Shown here: positions 35,689-47,859 of the stretch, piece by piece
Numbering within the stretch: position 1 is the first letter of the stretch
Layout of the letters: every line of letters starts with the position of its first letter
Source of the DNA: Xanthostigma xanthostigma
Taxonomy: Eukaryota; Arthropoda; Insecta; Raphidioptera; Raphidiidae
Length of the DNA stretch: 64,000 bases
Assembly: GCA_963575645.1 (NCBI GenBank)
Contig: OY754467.1
Location: 8,804,001-8,868,000 of the forward strand
Direction: 5' to 3'
Made by a program: the position numbers and the translations under genes
Notes under the pieces: generated by a model
Databases searched by the model: none
What the model saw: the letters and a program-made list of their open reading frames with translations, nothing else
Told to the model about the DNA's origin: nothing

Positions 35689-35741
35689 GTTTGAAAAAAA
35701 TTTCTAATACAGCGAATGTGAGAATGGGTAACTTTATTTTA

Positions 35742-35920
35742 CCATTCCAACCCACAAGTGGGGGATGGTACTAGTTTCGGTCAAAAATCACTTTTCAAAA
35801 ATTTTACAATATCTTTCCGTTTTGAGGTCCCCCGAATCCAAAAAACATATTTTTGGAAAAATTCTGTTTTTCTGTGAACACGTTACAGATCAAACGAATG
35901 TGCGGATTGAAACCAAATTT
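35742..35920 (+). repeat. Dispersed repeat, copy 2
   Basis: Same family as 15925-16110, with one extra C in GGTCCCCCGAATCCA. Confidence 0.6.
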
Positions 35921-36064
35921 GAGGAGGATGTTTGGTATGCAAATATGAAGAGCCCTATTGTTTTTGGGGAAAATCGGCGCATGCGCAGAAGAGATATATG
36001 CTATAACGGTGTTTTTTATATAATGATGGTATACTTTTCATAACGGCTTATTATTCTATTCATT

Positions 36065-36378
36065 TTTTCAAGAAAGTTTTGTTAAAAAAATGTTTTTCTA
36101 AACTTTATAGTTTCGGAAATATTTTGAATATAAAAAAAACAGCCGCTCTTTTGTTTTATGGATCTGTCAGATATAAACTAGTTAGGTATTTTTTGATTAA
36201 TTTTCACATGACGTTGAACATATTATGTAGGTAACCATGGCAACGAATAGCAAATATATGGAATACTAGCGTCACCTCACGCAATATCATATTTTATTTT
36301 CTTTATTATAATTAAATGTCAACATTTTTGAAGTTGGAATGGTCCCGTCGCCCAATTGGCTGGAATTTTTTTAAGAAT
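36065..36378 (+). repeat. Direct repeat, copy 2
   Basis: Diverged copy of 34735-35030 in the same orientation, 1.3 kb further on. Confidence 0.6.
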
Positions 36379-36959
36379 AATGGCACTCAGGTACCAATAT
36401 GTTTTTTTGATAATTTATTGCTAGATAGATAGATTGTATATTATAGACGCTCAACAGCCAAGGTCATCAGCGTCTATGTGTGTATTAGAGAATCTGGCAG
36501 GCGGCATATACAAACTGACTGGTACGAGCTCGGATTCCTAGGAGCGCTAATTCTCAAAAAAACATTGAAATGCAAACTCCCTTGGATGAGATAATTGTTA
36601 AATACTTTCTCTAGAATAATGAAGAAAAATTTTGTTAAAAATATAGCTTCTATGTATTACCAAATATTGTACAAGTATTAACAGTAATTAAACTAATCTA
36701 AAATATAATATTATGGTTTGTTTAAATTATAGAAATTATTTTACTTATTCAAACGCTAGTATATACATATTTTGCGATAAAAAATAATTTTAAATAAACA
36801 TTAGAACTAATTTTTAATCCAGCTAAATCTCTATTTTCATGTTTCTAAGAAACATATTTTTTATTGAAATTTTTAAGTTTGTCATTTTAAATCTCAAAAA
36901 AAGACGACCTTACGAGCTGCAACTCATCGGAAAAATATTTTTTTCTTTTATAGAAAAGT

Positions 36960-37576
36960 TGCGGTCCGGTCCGGCGTCTCCTGAATTTATTAGGTTGCCA
37001 CCGTTTTTTTTTTTTTTTTGGATTTACGCTGCAAAATTGGTTTCCACGAAAATCGCTTTTATTTTAACGCGATAATATACAGATTGTATCAAATCAAAAC
37101 AGTCCATAGAACATTCTGTGTGTAAGACAGAGACGATATTATATAAAGCACTAAAGCAGTAAGTAAGAATGAGATAAATGATCGCTTATAGTTACTGTGG
37201 TTATACAATCTGATAGTATCGTCTTTGTTTTCTACAGTAAAAATCACAATTTTATCAAATGTCAGTATTCACTAGTGAAATTATTGATGAAAAAGATTTA
37301 CAGTGTACGTAATTATTTATTTACGTAACCACAGTAACTATATTAGCGATCATTTATCTCATTCTTACTTACTGCTTTAGATCTTTATATATCGTCTCTG
37401 TCTTACACACAGAATGTCCTATGGACCGTTTTGATTTGATACAATCTGTATATCCATCCTCAAGGTCTATTTTAAATATTGGTGAAAAATATTTTGAATT
37501 CGGATGAGTAGTTTCGGAAATTACCTTCTATATCCAAACTTACAAACTTTATCTCTTTATAATATCAGTATATAGA
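36960..37576 (-). mobile_element. Short Helitron copy split by a TIR element
   Basis: Left part GCGGTCCGGTCCGGCG (3' end region) and right part ending TTTATAATATCAGTATATAG (5' end, TC on the minus strand). The two halves are separated by the insertion 37080-37448. Confidence 0.65.
37080..37448 (+). mobile_element. TA-duplicating MITE with long inverted repeats, nested in a Helitron
   Basis: Inverted ends CAGATTGTATCAAATCAAAA (arms about 130 bp), flanked by TA on both sides (37078-37079 and 37449-37450), as in pogo/Tc1-like MITEs. 369 bp, no coding capacity. Confidence 0.75.
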
Positions 37577-38228
37577 TACATCTTAACTAAATTAACGCAA
37601 TATATATCAAATAGCTTTTTTCGCGATGTCATTGTTTCAAATACTACCTGTAGAAAAAAAATATACATATATACCTAAATAGGTTATACGGCATTAATAC
37701 TAAGTTGTTGGTCCATTTATGCCCTACACTATACTAGCATGCAATCAAGGCTAGTAACAGTCACAAAAAAATCTCGTTTGCAGCCAATTTCTGAAAACAC
37801 TATTTTTTTATATAATATACTAAAATACTTTACAAACTGGCACAAAAACCAACCAATAACACTAAATTATTTTTTATAAGGTTCATCAACTTCAACTATT
37901 GATAGAGCTGTGTTTCTTGGCAAGTTCTGAACTCCCTTACGCACTTATCGGCAATACAGGACTCTACGGGTACAACTGCATGTTTATTGGTCGAACTCTC
38001 GAACTGTTCAAACCGTTTGAATGTAGTTCTATCTGTTCTAGACTTATGACAGTTCTAGAATCAAGTTCAAACGCTCCGAACAGTTCGAGAATTTATCCCA
38101 TAAACCTGCAGTTGTGTCCAAAATTCTTTAAGCGCTTGGTTATTCAGAACTTACCAATGAACAAACCTATTAATTAATATAAGAATGAAATTCGAAAAAC
38201 CTTAACAACTAGGATCTTTGGTAATAAT

Positions 38229-41013
38229 TTAGTATTCCAAATATCCCCCTGAATGTTGATCAAACAACTTTTCATATTTGCTGTTCTTCGTTTTTTTCTT
38301 ATATCCACCTTTATTGTATTTCCCGTGTTCACCTTCAGCCTCTTTATCAATATGGTTATATTCCTCGTTATGGTAATCCCCCTTTTCCCTATGCACTTCA
38401 TCTTCTGCATCATGTCCATGTTCCGAATGTTCTTCCTCGATAAAGTTCGTGTACTCTTCGTTAATTGCATCCGGAGCTTTCTTAGCCATTACCGCCATCT
38501 GGTTACTACTTAAAGGTGGATAATGATACATGTGAATATCGTTCCCGCCATTTCTTAAAGCAGCCGCTTTAGCATACCCGTCGTCCTGTTGAACCTGTCC
38601 GTACGAATCGACCGGAGGCTGTTCGTAATTCCCAGCTGGTCCGTCGACAACGCTGAAGGCGTCGAACTCGTACGTTCCGAACGGATCTTCCTGTTTTTGC
38701 TGTTGTTGTTGCATCATCATTTGTTCGAACGTGACCGGTCCGTAATTTTTGCCTTCCATGTAATGTTCCATGACCGGTTTGACATTGGTAAACGAATGCC
38801 CTCTTTTCCCGTGACCGTAACTATAAGTGATGATCGATTTCTTGTGATGATCGTCGCCACCTTTCTTCTTCCCGCCTCCCATATGTTTCTTTCCGCCGTG
38901 CATCATTTTGTGACCGCCACCTCCGTGGCCGTGATGATGATGATGTCCGTGTCCACCTCCTCCACCGCCCATGTGTCCTCCATGATGACCTCCGTGGTGG
39001 TGATGTTTGTGGCCGTCGTGATGGGAATGATGCTCGTGGCCGCTGTGATGAGAGTGATGTTCGTGATGGTCGTGGCCTTTGTGCTTCGGAGGATCCGCTT
39101 TGTGGTGAACGTGGATGTAAATCGTCTTGACGTGCTTCTCGTGATGGATCAGTTTTGGCACGTGAATTTTTATATGAACTCTGTAATAATTTTAAATTAA
39201 ACCTCCTGCAATCAAAATTCACGCATCACTTGGTTTTTCTGCTATATCTTAAAATTAAAGGAATCATTGAAATAGAAACAAGTTTTGTTTTATGATAAAA
39301 CCAGAGTAAACTTTAAAATCACGACGATCAATATATATGTTACCGGCCAAACCCGATTTCAGGACAAACTAGTTTGGCCTAGTATGAATAGTAGGCCAAA
39401 CTAGTTTGTCCTAAAATCGGGTTTGGCCGGTAACATATATAATCAATAATATCATCAATAATATATAAAATCACGCCTTCAATATATATCCTCTCTGGAA
39501 CATCAAAACATTCCTTTGCAGAGATGTTGCTTACCGTGACTTCATCAGAAATTAAAATGTGCTTCCAGACCAATAATTTTTCAATATTAAAAATATAGCA
39601 GAAAATATGAGTGTTGCGTTAAATTTCAACTTCTATCTTACTGGGCAATCAAACCCAAAAAGCTTCAAATACCTACAAAATTCGAAATTGTAGGCAAAAA
39701 TCTTGTTACAATTGTATCTAAGTAGTTACATACATGACATTATTGGGACACGAAAAATAAACTGCAGAAAATAATGCTAAGATAAAAATCTTACAATATC
39801 TATATTATTGAAATTTTTTCTGGGACATGAAAAATTGTACTTTGCATGGCGGGAGAAACGGGACATTTATGGTGGAAATGACGGGTCAGTTATCAAAATT
39901 TTGCATAGCATAGGCCATAGAGCCTTATGGTAACATATTCTCTTAATATCGGGACTCCGTGGTGTACTATATTTCAAGTCGATCGGATATTTCTGAAGTG
40001 GGTCAAAATTGGATTACAAGATTTGATCTTAGCACCGTTCAAGAATTACGCAAGCAAGATTTTGGTGATCCTAGAACCCCCTCTCCCTGTATAAATGAAA
40101 ATAAGATAATCGTGGATTCTCTCCCTCCCAAATGATGCGACGTAAGAATTTTTAGTACTTTTATTAAACACAAAAAATTAATTTAAAAAATCAAATTATT
40201 TTTAAGATTAAATAGTTCAAAAAAGTGATAGCGTTGTTATTTTTTTCGAGCCAGAAAACGGTTTGAAAATATTGTTTTGTAAGCCCAAGGGACTTGAAAA
40301 CAGCTGTCCTTACGGTGAACCGTTTTCCAGATTTTTTTTATCTTATGTAAGATTCATTATATCCCCCCCCACTTCCTTTGTCAGCAAAAGTAAAAAAAAA
40401 TTGACCTTCCCCAAAGTCTGCTTTTGTATTACTTGAACGCCCCCTATTAACTAATCAGCAAGTGAAGTTGTGGAGTGCCCGAGTGCAGAGGGGCATTTTT
40501 CCTGACAAGTGACGTTAAAGTATTTATATATATTTTATATCAATGTACGTTAAATTAAATTTAAATAATTTTCCAACTAATGAGTCTGTACATGAATATA
40601 ATACAAGGCACAAAACACATTGTATAATTCCTCAACAATGTCTTTCTTTATATAGTAAAGGTCCAGTTTGCTCTGGGATCAACATTTTTAATTTACCTGC
40701 CGAAATAAAAGATCTAAACATTAGCTTTTTTAAAATTGCGTTAAAAAAATTTCTCATTCAGCAGTGTTTTTACTCTTGAGGAATATTTTAATTAATTTAT
40801 CATTATTGAAACTTGTAACATATTTTGACAATTTCTTGCCTATTTGGCTGTTTAGAAATAAATCTATTCTATTCTAAAAAGTTTGTTAAAAAATCATGAA
40901 AAAAGAATTTCAAATCGTACTCACTTTTCTTTTTTGCCGCCGCCTCCGCCATTTGTAATTGTAATTGCAAAAGCAAATATACACAATATTAACTGTATAT
41001 CTAAAACCACCAT
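38229..41013 (-). CDS. Secreted histidine/glycine-rich protein, 2 coding exons (346 aa)
   Basis: Minus-strand gene. Exon 1 is 41013-40925 (ATG, 29 codons plus 2 nt, donor GTGAGT) and exon 2 is 39180-38229 (acceptor TTACAG, stop at 38229). Exon 1 encodes a hydrophobic signal peptide ending near ITITNG, followed by GGGGGKKEK. Exon 2 opens with alternating Val/Ile/His/Lys segments (VHIKIHVPKL, then KTIYIHVHHK), then about 75 residues of His/Gly/Lys repeats (HHEHHSHHSG type). Next come a short Gln run (MMMQQQQQKQ), a Pro/Tyr/Gln-rich middle, and an acidic Glu/His-rich tail ending GGYLEY. The family is not recognised. Composition suggests an extracellular structural or metal-binding protein such as a cuticle component; that function is inference. 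The sequence after the signal peptide matches the 96-aa His-rich gene at 47.9-49.0 kb, so they are paralogues. The intron holds a short palindrome and a LINE tail. Confidence 0.8.
39333..39441. mobile_element. Small palindromic MITE in the intron of the His-rich gene
   Basis: TATATGTTACCGGCCAAACC and its complement bracket a 109-bp palindrome (arms about 47 bp; one or two mismatches). Confidence 0.65.
40543..40876 (+). mobile_element. 5'-truncated LINE, reverse-transcriptase C-terminal tail
   Basis: An ORF (40543-40779) with HEYNTRHKTH, CLSLYSKGPVCSGINIFN, LPAEIK and FLIQQCFYS, the same C-terminal RT tail block as at 51.5 kb but a different sequence. A short 3' UTR ends in AATAAATC and TATTC repeats. 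It lies antisense in the intron of the 346-aa His-rich gene. Confidence 0.72.
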
Positions 41014-41547
41014 TTTATTTACAAAAAAAAATAACTTTTCTACAAAAATATTTTAAATAAATAGCATGTAGTAGATTTTTATTTCATTTTAAAATTTTAG
41101 TATTCACATGGCATTATTTTTAATAAAATTTATTATATTTAAAATAAGGATATAAATCATAAAACTGATTTAATTCTCATTGTTGTTGTTTTACAATGGA
41201 AGACAACAATCAAATGAAGCATGCCATTGATTTATCTTGTATTTATGGTATGTACTTCAAGTGTTTTTATTAAAAATCGATCTTTTGTGAAACTTCGCGG
41301 GTGCAATAACCGCCAGGTACGACTATAATATTATAACAATACACTAACGATTCGATAAAAAAACAATTGATAAACGAGTAAAAGTGTATCGAATCATTAA
41401 GAATTCACGATCGTGAAAATATTTGACAAATCACCTTGATTTGTGTATTGATTTTAAGTACCTACTTTATAATACGATATATGGACACAAGAATACCTAA
41501 ATAAATACCCAACTCTTTATTACGCACTATAATCCTTCCCATGACGT

Positions 41548-41752
41548 CGGTGGTTAGTTAATCTGAGATTTTATCCTGAAACGGCCAGCGCTGTACTGTC
41601 TCGAATGTTGGAAGATTAACGGCGAATTGCTTCGTAAACATCGGGATTAATTGGTGGTTGGTTAATCTGAGATTTTATCCTGAAACGGCCAGCGCTGTAC
41701 TGTCTCGAGTGTTGGAAGACTTACGGCGAATTGCTTTGTACACATCGGGATT
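41548..41752 (+). repeat. Tandem duplication of about 105 bp
   Basis: TTAATCTGAGATTTTATCCT...CATCGGGATTAA occurs twice in a row with a handful of substitutions, just upstream of the 346-aa His-rich gene. Confidence 0.75.
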
Positions 41753-41980
41753 AATAAAGATTTTATTTAGTAACTTTATCTATAGGTACTTGTATTTGAC
41801 ATATGCTACACTATTGTCGTCGGTCGGATGGCGGAACCTAGGGGTCTCGACGTTTCATAAAAGCCTCTTGAACAATTTGGCACCACTTTTGAAAATATTC
41901 ACCGAAAATGGTAGCAACCATTTTTTTACATTTTCGAAATCTCCGTTTTTTTCTCTATGAATTCGTATAAAATTTTCATA

Positions 41981-42137
41981 AGGTTACATAAGAAAATATT
42001 CGAGAAAAACGTTATAAATTTATGAATTAAATACACAGTAATAAATTATTAATAATTAATTTACACATGTGTGGAGTGCTATGAAAAATAATTAATAAAC
42101 TGGTAACGTTTTTCTCGAATATTTTCTTATGTAACCT
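41981..42137. mobile_element. Small TIR MITE
   Basis: AGGTTACATAAGAAAATATT at the left and its complement at the right (arms about 38 bp), flanked by CAT on both sides. Confidence 0.6.
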
Positions 42138-42280
42138 CATGACTGACTTAATCGATTTAAACTGAATTTGGTCCACATGTTGAAACCCATCACCGCACGA
42201 AGCCTATTTAAAATGGACCATTTAAATGGTGGTATTCGCGAAATTCACAAAGTTTCAAAAATTGCTTATCAGCGCTAGAC

Positions 42281-42625
42281 CAGGGGTCGGCGATCTGCGA
42301 CTCGCGAGCCGCATGCGGCTCTTATTTATGTAAAGCTGCGGCTCTCCAGGTCCATACGCAAAAAATTATTATTTTATTATATACACTCTTAAAAATCGTC
42401 CAATCGATCCATGATTGAGCACCATGTCTATCTCTCACACATTTCCACTTGCGTCTCACCCGCCCCGCCCCCGTCGCGACGTGTCGTCCTCGGATTTATA
42501 TATTATATCTATATAAGCAAATACTATAATACTGAAACGAAAATGTTTAGTGGCTGTTTAAAAACTGGGAAATTTTGTAAATTGTAACTTTTGACTCTTC
42601 CGTCTCAAAAGGTTGCCGACCCCTG
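42281..42625 (+). mobile_element. hAT-type MITE, CAGGGGTCGGC family, full copy
   Basis: Starts CAGGGGTCGGCGATC and ends GGTTGCCGACCCCTG, the common hAT terminus, with the GAGCCGCATGCGGCTC palindrome just inside. Flanking 8-mers do not match, so the duplication has decayed. Confidence 0.75.
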
Positions 42626-43118
42626 CGAGTTTGAGGAAAAGGATTAGAAGCTTTGATTTAACGAGCAACGACTTAAAAGAGTCTACTGTAGTAAAGTTTC
42701 TACTGAATGAATTGTTCGGGTCATTTTGCCGATTCGACTCTTGAAAGAACGAATTATTGTTTTACATACTTTATGGTTGATTTGACATTGGCTTTGAACA
42801 ATGTGAATATGGAAAGTCTACAAGAGCATAAAACATTACAACAAACTTTCCGTATCGTCAAAATATTCTTTATTTTGTAAGACAATAACGAAAAACTGCA
42901 TACATATTTTTTTCTTAAATGAGCAATGTCGACAGTCTAAATGATGGCGCGCCATTTTTGTTTATTTTTACCATAAATAGTCGACGCATATTTTAATCGA
43001 TAATGGTACGGCATTGATCTTTATCACTTTCACTTTCAAGGCGATTCTAGCTAGAGCAAGGTGGGGAATTGTTTTTTTTTCCCTATATGCCACATTGTCA
43101 TGTGCATTATACACATAT

Positions 43119-43560
43119 TGGTCAGAGTGCCCATCGGCAAAAATTTTACTGATACATACTCTCCCCAAACTTTGTATATGGCTTCATTAGGCCTAGTCTG
43201 ACACCTATTTCCTCTATGACTTTTCTTGATGAACCATTTAAAATGTCTGACACCTCGAATATGTTCGACATATTTGAGGTGTCAGATATTTTAAATATGG
43301 TTCATGTTATTTATTATTTTAGCGTTTTGGTTGAAGTTTTTAAGCTATCCAATTAAAAAAAAACAAACAGTATCTATATTTACATGTCGTCAAAACGACA
43401 TGTTTCGAAAAATTTAGAGGGAAAACGCTCCAAAATCAAGAAAAGTCATAGAGGAAACAGGTGTCAGACTAGGCCTTATGAAGCCATATAAAAAGTTTGG
43501 GGAGAGTTCAGAGTATGTATATCAGTAAAATTTTTGCCGACGGGCACTCTGATTATATAC
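43119..43560. repeat. Inverted repeat
   Basis: Outer arms about 43119-43230 and 43440-43560 pair (GGCTTCATTAGGCCTAGTCT with its near complement; AGAGTGCCCATCGGCAAAAA with TTTTTGCCGACGGGCACTCT). A second small palindrome (GACACCTCGAATATGTTCGA...) lies inside. Confidence 0.65.
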
Positions 43561-43566
43561 TTGTAT

Positions 43567-43922
43567 TCTATACTGAGCATAGGAATAAAATCGCAATCGA
43601 ACCATTAGGGTGCAAACATATACTGTCTTTTTTTACGCCGTAAGCACTGGCGTATCCAGGAGGGTAAAACAATTACGGGGAACCCGGCTTAAGAAATTTC
43701 TAATTTGCCCCCTCCTGGGCCAAAAGCTGGGTACGCCCATGTCATAGAAATAAACAAAGTTTTTGAAACAGAGATACTTTATTCAGATTGAATGCAAGTA
43801 CATCAACCAATCCTATCATCGGAAAAATCAGGGAATTGCATCGAAGAAAGAGACGCAGATATCTTTTGATACGCTTTGTTCACTCACCACACATTGAGTA
43901 GATAGACAATGATTCATATAGT
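43567..43922 (+). repeat. Dispersed repeat, copy 2
   Basis: Same family and orientation as 29287-29665. It lies directly beside the inverted repeat 43119-43560. Confidence 0.7.
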
Positions 43923-44310
43923 AATAGTTTAGGACATATGTTGATATAACTTCTTAAAATCACCCAAGGATTCACACCCTTAAGTATCGGCACTCAATTA
44001 ATGAACACCCTGTATAATATGTCATAATATCTAGATTCTAGAATAACTTCGTACAATGCCTTGACAATTTTGTGCTAGTGGCCAGTTAATGGCAACGACA
44101 TTAACATGTAACCTACAAATTATAAACGCTCGACAACAAACTAATCTATGGGGCGGCTATTCTAGGGAAATAGGTGAAGTGCACATTCACCTTTCTTTTA
44201 GATCGTTTCCGATAAAAAATATTTTTTGGTACACCTAACAAATACATTTTTTAATTAACTCAAATTAACAAGTTTAATGTATACCGCGCAATGACAGATG
44301 TAATTTTACA

Positions 44311-44872
44311 CAGTATGTAAACACGTAAGGTGCACATAGGGAAATTAGCATTGGGAAAAAATGACTGGATCAGAGTGAGCCTTGAAATCTTGTTTTTCAA
44401 TTTGACAGATAATATATTCTTTTGCAAAATGAATGTGTATATTACCGAAGAAAATATTCAAATGATTACAACATAATCGGACTTTTTTTATTAATGGGAT
44501 ATTAAATTCCCAAAAATACTTAAATATAGTGCGAGATCAAATATCTCCGCCTATTCGTGTTGACCCTAAAGACATTGGGTCACTGATTTACCAACGTGCA
44601 TACGTCATACCAGTCAGACAATTTTTAAATGAAATGTTTCTAAACGGATGGAGCTGTTTTTTTGTTTTATTTTTATACAAAAATATTAAAATAATGATTT
44701 ATGAGAACTTTTTATTATTAAAAAAGCCAAGTAAAATAAAAATAAATCAAAATAAAATAGAATTCCTCAAGATTACCACGATAATTCAATAGAAATAACA
44801 ATTAATGCAGTCATGGCTAATTCTGATACAAGTATTTTTTCCCAATGCTAATTTCCCTATGTGCACCTTACG
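44311..44872 (-). mobile_element. TIR element, copy 2 (inverted relative to copy 1)
   Basis: Reverse-complement copy of 21748-22322, starting CAGTATGTAAACACGTAAGG. The far end stops about 12 bp short. An open frame (44529-44792, with PPIRVDPKDIGSL and QRAYVIPVRQFLNEMF) is shared in degraded form with copy 1 and may be a transposase remnant. Confidence 0.65.
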
Positions 44873-46069
44873 CAGAGAAAACGCAGCACGCATGGTAATG
44901 ACATACACTCTACAATAAAGAGCTTTTCCAGGTGAATGTAAAACGCACTTGTAGGCTGTAGTGCCCATCGTTGTGGTAAACATGACGTCAGCACGGTCAA
45001 TCATCTAGCGAAGCATGTGGTTAGATTTAGACTTGAGAGTGTGCATAGCTAGTTGTACCTATGAAATATCAACAATGAATCCGATCAACGACATCGTATG
45101 TAATTTGATTTGTAACAAAATTTCTGAGTATTCCCTGAGTATAAGAACAAATCTTCTCCTGGCACTTCACCAACCTTGGGACCTACAAACCGACACTGTA
45201 TGTGCCTAACTTTTGTATGGAATATATGTTTGGTTTTTGTAGCTGAAATTGTGGAAGTTCATAGGAAAGTTTAAAAAGACAGTCGTAACAGTAATATAAT
45301 TTTATTTACAAAAAAATTACAAATTTTACAAAATCACGTTACAGGTATGACAGAATAATCTAATTAATTCATACATTATGTAAAAAAAAAAAAATAATTG
45401 ACAACAAAATGTTACTTAGTAATTTTTGTATTCCAAAACTATTATTGCAACATAATCAGTAATTTAAATTGACAATTTATATTTAAATTTTAATAACAAA
45501 AATGTGAAAAACATGTTAACAAATTAATTCAGTTCAAGTTTAAATTTTTTAAAGACATGGACATTAAATTCAGTGATTTTTTTATTCAAATATTCACATA
45601 ATTTGTGGTCAGAATAATCAAGCCAAAATTAGCACGAACATTTTAAACAGTTTATAACAGAAAATGTTATATCTTAAAATCATAATAATTAACATTGCCT
45701 TTGATGACAGAACATAAATGAAAAAAATAGATTTAAATCAAATAAAAAAATGTTTGCATCTGTTGTCTATTATTAAAGTTGTCACTTTTAAAATTCAACA
45801 AACAATAACGAGAATTACAGGATCGTCTTGTATTTTTGAATTTATATTCTTTCAATGAAAAGAATGATAATAATGATAAACAAAAACAAACTGATTCGTA
45901 CATGGAGGCTTGAAATACGCAGAAGAGGGCATGACACATCCGAACAGAACTGTGTTCGAAATTTTAGCGCTAAATTACCATGGAAGCCGTACTTACTCTT
46001 ATCTTAAATCTACTTTTAAAGTCTTACTTACTAGTCTTGGATAACGAATTTGATATGTAATCTATGCTT
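44873..46069. other. No gene seen
   Basis: Very AT-rich, with poly-A/T runs. No exon or repeat boundary could be recognised. Confidence 0.4.
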
Positions 46070-46340
46070 ATAGTAGTTTGTATGAGTTGATGATATGTTT
46101 GTATTTTCTTTGGTAATGATAGCAAAAATGGTTCCATTATATATTTTATCTTAACCATTTTTTAATGATAATCTACATTGGTCATGGTGTTGTTTCTGGT
46201 AATGATCATTGGTGATGATGTGAATTGAGAATGATGATGAGGCACTCCGTGATTTTGGATATTTATCATTTGTGGTGATATTAATAATGGTAATGGATTT
46301 TTTAATGATAGTAAAATTGCTTCATTACAATAGATACTTC
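46070..46340. repeat. Degenerate TGGTAATGAT-rich sequence
   Basis: Repeated TGGTAATGATAGCA, TGATGATG and similar words, seen again at 47075-47200 and 47660-47810. They look like decayed His-codon (CAT/CAC) repeats read on the minus strand, on the 3' side of the small His-rich gene. No open frame connects them. Confidence 0.4.
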
Positions 46341-46367
46341 ATAATCCCGGGTATTTATTATCTAAAG

Positions 46368-47019
46368 CAGTGCTCCGCAACCGGTGTGCCGTGAGCCGGA
46401 TACAGGTGTGCCGCGGTCAAATTCAGTGTATTTGACACTTTACAATTTACAATTACATTTTGCAAAATTTGAAGAATTAATTTTTAATTTCTTAGTTATC
46501 GCTCAAAAAATTCTGGTATCATTAAAATGTAACTGAAATAAATTCGCACTATTTTTTTCAATGTTTGAAAATTTTTATTTGTTGGTACTTTGTTACTATT
46601 TTTTTCAATTGTTATTTTAATATGAAAAAAAACACAGTGTGCAGAACGCACGTTTGCCGTCGTGTCAATCTGAGGCGGTTGTCGCCTCAGTCGTCGCAAC
46701 AGTGCAGAGCTGTCACTATTTTAACAATACAAAGTTAAATAAATAAGTTTCTACCATTAACGATAATTACTATTAATTGTGTTGCTGAATTGTATGTGGT
46801 TCTTCGTGTGATACATATTTATTTTTATACCCCTTTAAATATGGATAAATTTTTACGTGGAAAAGATCGGTCTTCACGTACAGATGATGAAGAACCCAGC
46901 ACAAGTGTTACAAAAAAACCAAAGAAGATACCTTGTGATATATTTTAGCTTTTGGTGTGCCGCGGAAATCTAGCAAGAATTTTGGTGTGTCGTAGGTGAG
47001 AAAAGGTTGCGGAGCACTG
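46368..47019 (+). mobile_element. hAT transposon deletion derivative with perfect 8-bp target duplication
   Basis: Ends CAGTGCTCCGCAACC and GGTTGCGGAGCACTG are inverted repeats. The 8-bp duplication ATCTAAAG is exact on both sides (46360-46367 and 47020-47027), as for hAT elements. The 652-bp element keeps only a short piece of transposase N-terminus. Confidence 0.88.
46841..46948 (+). pseudogene. hAT transposase N-terminal fragment (35 aa)
   Basis: An ORF starting MDKFLRGKDRSSRTDDEEPS and ending CDIF, the basic/acidic leader typical of ZBED-like hAT transposases. No BED finger, RNase-H-like catalytic domain or dimerisation domain follows before the element ends 70 bp later. Confidence 0.6.
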
Positions 47020-47276
47020 ATCTAAAGTAATGATTTTCAATATGATTACTATTTGTTTATGATATTGTATGGTCTGTGGTAATGATAGCATGAACAAATT
47101 AAAAATTCTTTCATCTTGAATCATCAACAATAATGGTAATCGGTGATAATAAATGGTAAATTATGAACGGTAATGTTAACAGAATTTATGATAAGACAAA
47201 TATATACTTTTTTAATATTTATCATTTGAGATGATGTTGATCTATGAATTATGAATATGGTCAATGCTATTATAAA

Positions 47277-47566
47277 TGTTGGAAGATTAAAGGACGAATC
47301 CTGGTGGCATAGGATCGATGAACTAAGCAAATACTGAAGGTTTTTTTATTGCATTTTATTGTCTGACATTTAAACAGGATCATCATCACTCTAAATTATT
47401 AGAGTTATTTTTCACAATTATAAACCGAAACGTCAGACAATAAACTGCAATAAAAAACCTTCAGTATTTGCTTGGTTCATCGATCCTATGCCACCAGGAT
47501 TCGTTCTTTAATCTTCCAACATTTAAACAGGATCATCATCACTCTAAATTATTAGAGTTATTTTTC
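47277..47566. repeat. Compound inverted and direct repeat downstream of the small His-rich gene
   Basis: An inverted pair (47277-47366 with 47435-47522; GGATCGATGAACTAAGCAAA and its complement) surrounds one of two direct copies of CATTTAAACAGGATCATCAT... (about 47369 and 47519). A CCGAAACGTCAGACAATAA motif opens the right arm, as in the Penelope-like elements. Confidence 0.55.
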
Positions 47567-47859
47567 GCTATTTTAAATGGTAAATCGATTCACGTAATGG
47601 TATCTAGATTTAAATTTAAACAAAGACTTCGTAAGCTTGGATATTTTTTATTTATGATTTTGGTGATCCCAAGATAAGGAATGATGTATGATAATGATAA
47701 CAAGTATGAGCCTACGGCAATTAATCGATGTTAATGAGTACTTATCGCTTGAAGTGATGATTATGATGATGTATGGTTTTTGGTGACGACGATCGTGGTA
47801 ATGATAGCAAAAAAACAAACGAGTAACAATAATTAGGACTTTATATCTATATAGTCAAT

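Noticed and set aside
38589-39222. Long plus-strand and alternative-frame ORFs across the His-rich exon (203, 133 and 98 aa)
   Set aside because: Shadows of the repetitive His/Gly codons of the minus-strand gene; no splice support or plausible protein.
44529-44792. New 87-aa host gene
   Set aside because: Lies inside a TIR element with a second degraded copy at 21.7-22.3 kb; at best a transposase remnant.
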